Of a DNA stretch of 64,000 bases, positions 56,798 to 64,000 are shown in pieces. Source of the stretch: Humulus lupulus (lineage: Eukaryota > Streptophyta > Magnoliopsida > Rosales > Cannabaceae); NCBI RefSeq assembly GCF_963169125.1, contig NC_084798.1, positions 171,831,980 through 171,895,979 of the forward strand. Reading direction: 5' to 3'. Below the pieces are notes generated by a model, which was not told where the DNA came from, made no database searches, and saw only the letters and a list, made by a program, of their open reading frames with translations. The position numbers were made by a program, and so were the translations under genes. The stretch's first letter is position 1; each line of letters begins with the position of its first letter.

Positions 56798-56812
56798 ATT
56801 CTCCCATACTTA
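56798..56812 (-). other. Polypurine tract of the Tekay element
   Basis: The minus strand reads AAGTATGGGAGAAT directly before the LTR start TGTAGCGTCTC. It fixes the minus orientation. Confidence 0.75.
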
Positions 56813-56857
56813 AAAGAATTTTGTCCTCGAAATTTACTTATAAAAAATGTCGGGATA

Positions 56858-58261
56858 TCACTCCCTCATATATTCCTCCAATCCCCATGTTGCCTCTCTT
56901 TCTGTGCTATTGCTCCACAAGATTTTAACCATAGGGACACTATTGGACCTTAAATCCTTAGTTCCCCGTTCTAGAACGCGTACTGGCCATTCTTCATAAC
57001 TGAAATCTTGTTTTAACTCTAGAGCCTTGTAATCGAGCACATGGGATGGATTTGATACATATTTTCTCAACATCGATACATCAAAAACATTATGCGTTTC
57101 AGCTAATGACGGTGGTAAAGCAAACCGATATGCTACATGCCCTACTTTGTCCAATATCTCAAAAGGACCTATAAACCTCGGGCTTAACTTTCCTTTCTTT
57201 CTAAAACGCATAATCCCCTTCATTGGAGAAACCTTGAGAAAGACTTGATCGCCTACTGAAAATTCAACAGTTCGCCTCTTAACGTTGGCAGAGCCCTTTT
57301 GGCGACTTTGAGCGGCAACTATTTGTTGTGTTATCTTTTCTACTGCCTCAGTTGCTTCTCTTACAGCCTTAGATCCTAAATATCGTCTTTCACCAACCTC
57401 ATCCCAATGAAGTGGTGATTGGCATTTCTGTCCATATAGCATCTCATAAGGTGCCATGCCTATCGTTTCCTGATAACTATTGTTGTAAGAGAATTTTATT
57501 AATGGAAGATACTTGCTCCATGATCCTGAGAAGTCTAAAGCACATGCCCTCAGCATATCTTCTAATATTTGTATGGTACGTTCAGACTGACCATCGGTTT
57601 AAGGGTGAAATGTCGTACTTAGTTTTAACTTAGTGCCCATTGCACGCTGTAAACCTTCCCAGAAATTTGAGGTGAATACTGATCCTCTATCAGAGACTAT
57701 CGTCTTTGGAACTCCATGTAGTCTCACTATCTCCGCCACATAAAGCTCAGTGTACTGCTCAGTATTATAAACTGTTATTACTGACAAGAAGTGAGCAGAT
57801 TTTGTAAGTCTATCTACTATCACCCAAACAGATTCATGATGCTTGGTGGTCCTTGGTAATCCCATCCCAAAGTCCATCGCTATATCTTTTCATTTCCATT
57901 CGGGAATCTCTAATGGCTGCAAAGTTCCAGCAAGTTTTTGATGTTCATCCTTAACTTGTTCACATGTAAGGCATTTTGCTACAAATTCTGCTATGTCTTT
58001 CTTCATCCCTGACCACCAGTACATTGTCTTGACATCGTTGTTCATCTTGGTCGATCCTGGGTGAAGTGAATATGGAGTAGTGTGCACTTCCTTCATATTA
58101 CTTTCTCTTAATTTACCACTTTCGGGCACACATACTCGGTTCCTATATCGTAACATGCCTTCTTTTGTCGAGGATAAATCAACATTCTCTGAGCTTTGTA
58201 GTGCTGCCTTCATCTTAAGAAGAAACTCGTCCTCTTGTTGTTTCTCCTTTATTTCCTCCAT
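56858..58261 (-). pseudogene. Tekay: integrase with C-terminal chromodomain
   Basis: Minus strand. The zinc module is at 57890-58090 (HPGSTKMNNDVKTMYWW ... CLTCEQ). The core has MDFGMGLP (D1) and VSDRGSVF (D2) in the frame 57599-57877; after TAA at 57599-57601 the same phase continues with GQSERT (Glu). The C-terminal module GDQVFLKVSPMKG and RKKGKLSPRFIGPFEIL follows, then a group II chromodomain at ~56858-57030 (EEWPVRVLERG, VPMVKILWSNS, EATWGLEEYM) that in chromoviruses can target insertion to heterochromatin. Two single-base nonsense codons (near 57886 and at 57599) inactivate it; otherwise it is well preserved. Confidence 0.9.
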
Positions 58262-58270
58262 TAGTGTTGA

Positions 58271-59756
58271 CTAGATCGTGAGGTCAGTGTGTTGTCTAGT
58301 TATTAGCTCAATTTCAGACCTCTTAATATCATCTTGTAAATGTTGAGCTATCCCCTTAATTATTGATAAGCTTCTATAACTCTGCCTACTAAGTGTGTCT
58401 GCTACGACATTAGCCTTCCTCGGATGATACAAGATCTCACAATCATAGTCCTTTACTAACTCCAACCACCTCCATTGCCTCATATTGAGCTCCTTCTGTG
58501 TAAAAAAGTACTTTAGAATTTTGTGGTCCATATAGATTTCACATTTTTCTCCATACAGATAGTGCCTCCAAATCTTTATAGCGAAAAACAACGCTGCTAA
58601 TTCTTCGTCATGGGTCGGGTATCGCAGTTCGTACTCCTTTAGTTGTCTCGAGGCATATGCGACCACTTTTTCTTCTTGCATCAAAACACATCCAAGTCCT
58701 TGCATCGACTCGTCACAATATACTACAAACTTGCCCTTATCATTTGGGACGCATAGAACTGGTGCTGATATGAGCTTGTCTTTTAATGTTTGGAAGCTTT
58801 CTTCGCACTTCTCCATCCATACAAATTTTTGTTGCTTCTGTGTCAAATTTGTTAAGGGTGTAGCTATTTTGGAGAACCCTTCAACAAATCGTCTATAGTA
58901 TCCTGCCAATCCCAGAAAAATTCTCACTTCCATGGTACTCTTGGGTTTGGGCCAGTCCTTCACTGCTTCAATCTTGGCTGGGTCTACTTCCACGCCATTT
59001 TTAGACACAATGTGTCCTAGAAATGCCACCATCTCTAGCCAGAATTCGCATTTCTTAAACTTAGCGTATAATTGATAACTTTTGAGTTGTCCCAATGTCA
59101 GTCGCAGGTGCTCTACTTTCGTCCTTGAGTAAATCAATCTGTCATCCATAAACACCACAATGAAATTATCCAGGCAATCCTTAAATACTCAGTTCCTAAG
59201 ATCCATGAATGTGGTTGGTGTGTTCGTTAATCCAAAAGACATTACCAGGAATTCGTAGTGTCCATATCTAGTCTGAAAAAGTCATCTTTGGGATATCTTC
59301 TTCTCATACTCTTAGCTGATGATACCCCGACTGCAAATCTATCTTTGAGAATACCGTAGATCCTTGTAGTTGATCAAAAAGATTGTCTATCTGAGGCAAA
59401 GGGTATTTGTTCTTGATCGTCACTTTATTTAGTTCTTGATAGTTGATGCACATCCTTATACTTTCGTCCTTCTTCTTGACAAAAAGCATCGGTGCTCCCC
59501 AAGGGGAATAGCTTGGTCGGATGAAACCCTTATCTAAAAGCTCCTGCAATTGCATCTTTAACTCCTTTAACTCGGTAGGTACCATTCTATAGGGAGCTTT
59601 CGAAATTGGTGCCCTTTTTGGTGCCAATTCTATTTCAAAATTGATTTCCCTACTCGGAGGTAATCCCGGTTGATCTTCTGGAAACACCTCGGGAAATTCG
59701 CATACAATATGTACATCCTTTGGTTCAAGTTGTGTTCCTCGTGATTTTTCCAACAC
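58271..59756 (-). pseudogene. Tekay: reverse transcriptase and RNase H
   Basis: Minus strand. The RT start is at 59304-59756 ([69 protein letters not shown]). A frameshift or stop region (59159-59303) follows. Then 58271-59158 has the catalytic FMDD ([10 protein letters not shown]), [20 protein letters not shown], and a complete RNase H ([57 protein letters not shown]). All acidic RNase H positions are present. Unlike the Tat copies there is only one RNase H. Confidence 0.9.
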
Positions 59757-59858
59757 TTTGGCTAAAAATGCTTGGCAACCACTATTGATTAACCGTAGAG
59801 CTATGAGAGCTGAGACTATCGGTATGCGAGTTTGGGAAACTTCTCCTTTGATGGTGAA

Positions 59859-60125
59859 CTATTCTCCGCCTTCTGTTTGAAAGTTGACTATCTTACCCTT
59901 GCAGTCTATCATTGCCCCATATTTTGCTAACCAGTCCATGCCTAAAATTACATCATGCACCCCTCTACTAGATAGCATTCTTTCCCCCGAGGGTAACTCC
60001 GTGACAAACTTATCTCTAGAAAGTTTGCATGGTTTATCTAAGCTATCAATCATATTCATAGAGACAAAAGAATGTGTAGCTCCCGAATCAAATAAAACAT
60101 TGCATAGTTTACCAGAGATAGTGAC
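59859..60125 (-). pseudogene. Tekay: aspartic protease
   Basis: The minus strand reads the active-site motif LFDSGATHSFVS near 60060-60095 (DSG, the usual chromovirus variant), then LDKPCKLSRDKFVTELPSG and VHDVILGMDWLAKYGAMIDC. A TAG at ~60124-60126 separates it from the upstream zinc-knuckle frame. Confidence 0.85.
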
Positions 60126-61310
60126 CTAACCAGTTACCACTATATTACTAGTTTCTTCTTCACTTCTACTAAGAGAAAAAACTCTAGCTAGCACAAGATT
60201 GTCATCTTTCTTTTGGTCTTTCATCTTTGGGCAATCCTTTTTAATGTGTCCTTCTTCTCCACAATTGAGACAGGCTTTCAACTTATATTGACATTCTTTT
60301 GAATGCTTCCTCTTGTAGATAGGGCACTGGGGATATTCCACATAGGGCTTCTTATTCCTGTTACTTTCTGATGCAGTCTTACTCTTCTTGTCGTCTTTTT
60401 GATTTTGACCACCGTCATGTTTTCTTTTGTGGTCGTTATGTTCATTGTTATTCTTTTTGGCGTCCCTTCTGGCTGCGCCTTCCTTCCAGATCCTTTATTC
60501 CGCATGCTTAGCTTCCAAGGCTACCTCTAATGTTTTTGCATAAATGGTTATTCCCTGAATCAACTTTACATCATGGGCTATCATAGGTTTCAGTCCCTCC
60601 ATGAATCTTTGAATTCTTAGCGTCTCGGTGGGTACCATGTCTGCTATGAACTTAGCCAGCCTATCAAACTTCCTGACATACTCTCTCACAGTCGAATTCC
60701 CTTGAGTAAGCGTGAAGAATCCATCCACCCTTGTGGCTAGAATTACAGGACTATAATACTTCTTGTTGAAGACTTGGATAAACTCATCCCATGTCATAAT
60801 GCTCACATCTCTAGTCTACTTTACTATATCCCACCAGATGCGAGCATCTTTCTTTAGTAAACTTGAAGCGCATGAGACTCGATCTTTGCTTCCTAGCCGC
60901 ATATGTTCTAGAATGGACTCCACTGATTGAAGCCATTCTTCTGCTTCTATTGGATCAAATTTGCCGTCAAAGTTTGGCAATTGCTGTTTTCTAAAGTGTT
61001 CATACACTGCCTTGTATCAAGGTTCTGCCAATTGTAGTAATTGTGCTAGAAGAATGACTTGCTACGCCACTTGTTGTTGTTGCCCTGAGTTTATTTGGAA
61101 CTCTTCTTCCCTTCTCCTTAGCTCTACTCTAAGACAGGCATTTTCTCTTTCCAAATTTTCTCTAGTAGCAGCAGTTGTCGGATCTTCCACTACATTGGGT
61201 GCTTCTCGCACTCCTGGGGCTGCTGGAATTTCTTCACATATGGGGGTGGTGACTACTCCTCTTCCTCACCCCCTTCCCTGGCCTCTACCTCGGCCTCTTC
61301 CTTGGCCATT
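60126..61310 (-). pseudogene. Tekay: Gag with CCHC zinc knuckle
   Basis: Minus strand. An ATG near 61307 is followed by a low-complexity Gly/Arg/Glu-rich region with frame changes. The Gag core is at 60495-61007 (LPNFDGKFDPIEAEEWLQSV, LLKKDARIWWDIVK, TWDEFIQVFNKKYYSPVI, STVREYVRKFDRLAKF). A basic linker (60278-60505) and a canonical knuckle C-x2-C-x4-H-x4-C (CLNCGEEGHIKKDC) near 60230-60275 follow. A stop at ~60814 and frame changes interrupt it. Confidence 0.85.
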
Positions 61311-61383
61311 TAGTCTTAGCCTAGATAAGACAAACAAAACAAGTAGAGGTTATAACTTAGCCTATTGTACTATTGTCTATTAG

Positions 61384-61953
61384 GCCTATCTATTTATTAA
61401 AACTACCATATTACAATTAAGTCCAACTCGGGTAAATGGGCCTTAACAATTGAATCTTCCATGGAGGAAGGCTGAGTTTAGTATATCATACCCACTACTA
61501 AGGCCCCATAACTTCCACTTGGACCTAGAAGGCAGGAATTTAAACCTTTGCTTTATTAATTGTTATTCATTTTAATTAGATCCAATCTAATAATGCAAAG
61601 CAAATGGGCCTTCACAAATGGGCTAACCCATAAGAGAGGAATTTAAACTTTACACTTTCAATTGAATCCAAAAATCTTAACACTTACTAAACAATGAAAT
61701 AATAACAAAAGAAAATAACATGTTTTATTAAAATAAGAAATTAATTACAAACTAGTGAAAAAAAATTCTAAAACAACATAAATAAAATTTTAACGATGTG
61801 TCCTTATATACGTCTAATCCTCCACATAGGATCCTTGTTCTAGCATATATTAAGTGAATTCCTCATAATCCTCTCGAGTGTAGATAAACCTTGAAGTAAA
61901 AGGAAATTGTTTAAGAAATCCTTCCCTAAGGTTATCTGATAACTGATGAACCC
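61384..61953. other. Tekay: leader between small frame and gag
   Basis: AT-rich, no coding signal on either strand. Part of the 5' untranslated region of the minus-strand element. Confidence 0.5.
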
Positions 61954-62346
61954 TTATCCTATTTCTCCATTTGGTAATATAATATCCTCGAATATCTTAA
62001 AATTATGTGCAAACCTATCCATAAATATGTCATATTTATCTTTAATAGGTACATAATTATCAAATAAAACTTCATTCCATGCTATCCTTAAGCTTGGTTC
62101 TGCTAACGGTAGTTTGACTGAATGCATGAGAACTATGAACTTCTCATGTGATTTTAAAAGGGTTGTATGACTATCAATAATCTTTTCTATTTCCTTGTGA
62201 ATTCGGTTGATTCTAAGAAACACTCTCTCAAACTCATTATCATACTCAGGGTCTGGTATTCTTCTTATAGCTTTTAACCTTTCTAACCACCCTTGAATCC
62301 ATTGAGATAATTTATGAAAATAACACAAGAAAGACATTACAAACAT
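61954..62346 (-). CDS. Small open frame in the Tekay 5' leader (130 aa, unknown)
   Basis: Begins at ATG 62344-62346, ~100 bp after the PBS, and stays open for 130 codons in an AT-rich element whose gag-pol is full of stops. The translation is charged and non-repetitive: KAIRRIPDPEYDNEFERVFL, RINRIHKEIEKIIDSHTTLL, then DKYDIFMDRFAHNFKIFEDI, predicted mostly helical. No domain is recognised. It could be an accessory leader protein, the residue of an extra ORF, or chance. Codon-level comparison with other copies is needed to decide. Confidence 0.35.
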   Translation of the reverse strand: MFVMSFLCYFHKLSQWIQGWLERLKAIRRIPDPEYDNEFERVFLRINRIHKEIEKIIDSHTTLLKSHEKFIVLMHSVKLPLAEPSLRIAWNEVLFDNYVPIKDKYDIFMDRFAHNFKIFEDIILPNGEIG

Positions 62347-62444
62347 ATTTTGAAAACAATGTGCATACTTACTTGGTAACGAGTTGGTCCTTTATAGCTG
62401 TCGTGTGTATTTCATGGGAACGTTCAGGACCAATATAGTCGTGG

Positions 62445-62456
62445 GCTCTGATACCA
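62445..62456 (-). other. Primer binding site (initiator tRNA-Met) of the Tekay element
   Basis: The minus strand reads TGGTATCAGAGC, three bases after the 5' LTR end (CA-AAG-TGG). This is the standard plant retrotransposon site complementary to the 3' end of initiator tRNA-Met. Confidence 0.93.
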
Positions 62457-62459
62457 CTT

Positions 62460-64000
62460 TGTAATGCCCTAATTTCTCATAAATTATTGAGAACACAACA
62501 TTGAATCATAATCATAAACATTGCTCTTTTATTGAATGAAACTTAAAAAAAATATATGGATCTATGGTTTTACAAAAATAAAATGATTGTCTTTAACATA
62601 TTAAAATGAGCAACATTTAAATAAAACTTTAAAAGAAAACACTCTTCAATAAATAAATAGGTCTGCTTGATCTTCCTCGACTATATGGTCCCCACGAGTA
62701 CATCACGAAGCTCCTAGGTCCCACTCGCCACCGACCTTTTCTATCTTTAATTACCTGAAATGACAATATTATAAGGGATGAGCTTCTAAGCCCAGTAAGG
62801 AAAATACAAACATGAGTTAGTCATATAATCATTTAATCAACATATCATAAATTTCACAAGAGTCATAACAAAACTAATTTATACTAATCATACAACATCA
62901 TAAAACCCTTGGTCATATCATAGCCTTAATCATAATCATAAATCATAATCTAAGTCATAATCATAAATCACAAGTTATAGGTCATAAGTCATAATCATAA
63001 CTATAGGTCATAGATCATAATAAAAAGTCATATATAATAAAAAGATAAGTGCTTATACAGGGGTGTCAATTAAGCCCCGGACATAAGTGCATGACACCTG
63101 ACATCAACTTAGATCCGTCATAAAATTTTGGCAACCGAGCCTACCATACATAAGTCTGTCATACATCATTGGACACCTTAGGTCCAGACACACTTACCCC
63201 TTTATTGTTCCTGAAATGTTAGGTCATACAAAGCATAAACTATTTCATAAACTGAACTACCTAATTTTCCTTACCAAAAACCAGAATATTGGAGACAAGA
63301 GCGGGAATGGAAACTCCTAAAATCAAACATAACGAAACCATAAGTCCTCTAGAGAGAAGAAGATGAATAGAAGATCTAAACTATTGGAATAAAGACTTAC
63401 CAAAAACCTTAAGTTTCAAAGAAATTGAACACCTAACAAAAAATCATTATAACGAGTTAGGATTTGGAAGAAAATGAAAAGAATAAGAGGAACTATAATG
63501 AACTAAACCTGAGGAAAAATAATACCTTAGATAGATTAGAACTTCGATCTACACCTCAATACCGAAAACTCACTATATATTACTTCCCAAGTTTTTATAA
63601 AAGCTTTAGATTTGAAAGCTTTAACCCCAAAACCCTAGTGTTTCTCTCTAGAATGAACTTAGCAGCTTGGAGGCTCTGAACTGTGCTTGAAAGATGATGA
63701 AAAATGGCTGAGTGAATGGTCCTATTTATAGAGTTTAAGGAGTGAAACAAACTCCTTTTAAAATGAATAAATAAATTATTAAAATTACATTTTTCACTCA
63801 ACAGATGTCCAGAACTCGGTCAAAAACGCTCAGGAACAAGTCAAAGTTGTTGAGGGTTATTTCTAGTTTCAGATTCCATGAAAATTAAAAAAATGGTCAC
63901 TACAGTCGATATATTGTCTCCTATAGGCGATATATCTCCTGCACCATAAGTCTGAGGGTCTGTGGTTTCGTTCGTGCGAAGTCGACGTATTTTCTGTATC
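62460..64000 (-). repeat. 5' LTR of the Tekay element (cut by window end)
   Basis: The plus strand starts TGTAATGCCCTAATTTCTC and is collinear with 47662-~49210, including the tandem CATAATC/AAATCATAA region (62930-63030) and TATTTATA (63723-63730, a minus-strand TATA box). The window ends at the stretch matching ~49210 in the other LTR. Confidence 0.9.

Larger units (their letters stand above)
47662..64000 (-). mobile_element. Tekay-type chromovirus (Ty3/gypsy), minus strand, right end outside window
   Basis: Read on the minus strand: 5' LTR (64000+ to 62460), PBS complementary to initiator tRNA-Met (62445-62456), a leader with a small open frame, gag, protease, RT, RNase H, integrase with C-terminal chromodomain, PPT, and a 3' LTR (56797-47662) enlarged by nested LTRs. 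Chromodomain, iMet PBS and very long LTRs fit the Tekay/Del lineage (family knowledge). Several point stops and frameshifts inactivate pol. The 5 bases before the left end are AATAC; the matching TSD would lie beyond the window. Confidence 0.88.

Overview
This window is from a large, repeat-rich plant nuclear genome, almost certainly a eudicot. The evidence is long AT-rich stretches, Ty3/gypsy LTR retrotransposons of the Tat and Tekay (chromovirus) lineages, foldback MULEs, a CACTA element, Helitrons, and the plant-type primer site complementary to initiator tRNA-Met. The species is not identified. No rRNA, tRNA, CRISPR or bacterial-type operon was seen. Nearly all the sequence is transposable elements nested in one another. 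One small single-exon gene (31117-31461, minus strand) looks like a host gene.

Layout. (a) 1-8787: the 3' part of a decayed Tat element (PR tail, RT, two RNase H domains, integrase, a 33-bp tandem repeat, an antisense gene, PPT, 3' LTR). (b) 8788-12038: AT-rich DNA with degenerate repeats, a 587-bp MULE with a 9-bp TSD (10475-11061) and a solo LTR with TSD AAACT (11119-11915). (c) 12039-13842: Helitron A, interrupted by a 914-bp CACTA element (12513-13426). (d) 13853-30492: Helitron B, interrupted by a full-length Tat element (13928-24914, TSD TATAT) and by a 5-kb internally deleted Tat-type element (25476-30472, TSD TGCAC) that landed in the Helitron's 3' terminal hairpin. (e) 30506-33364: a MITE, the small Gly-rich membrane-protein gene, and a 1.7-kb solo LTR upstream of that gene in the same orientation. 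(f) 33463-36416: a MULE with ~220-bp TIRs and TSD TTATTTTTA, holding one solo LTR inside another. A second MULE (36429-37491, TSD ATTTTTATTA) sits against it and their TSDs overlap. (g) 38370-47661: an old minus-strand gypsy remnant split by a compound of two LTRs joined directly (40511-47539), which as a whole is flanked by the TSD AAAAG. (h) 47662-64000+: a minus-strand Tekay chromovirus. Its 3' LTR has swollen to ~9.1 kb because three further LTRs are nested in it. Its gag-pol with chromodomain lies at 56858-61310 and its 5' LTR runs off the window end.

How it fits together. Target-site duplications read by eye give the relative order: hosts are older than their guests. All polyproteins carry stops or frameshifts. 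The most informative unit is the antisense gene between integrase and 3' LTR of the Tat elements. In the full-length copy its canonical splice sites join four exons in one reading phase (20801-23317, minus strand), with a TATA box just upstream. The other two Tat copies keep an equivalent antisense promoter. Hand alignment of LTR pairs gives roughly 4-5% divergence for both the full-length Tat element and the deleted one, so neither is very recent.
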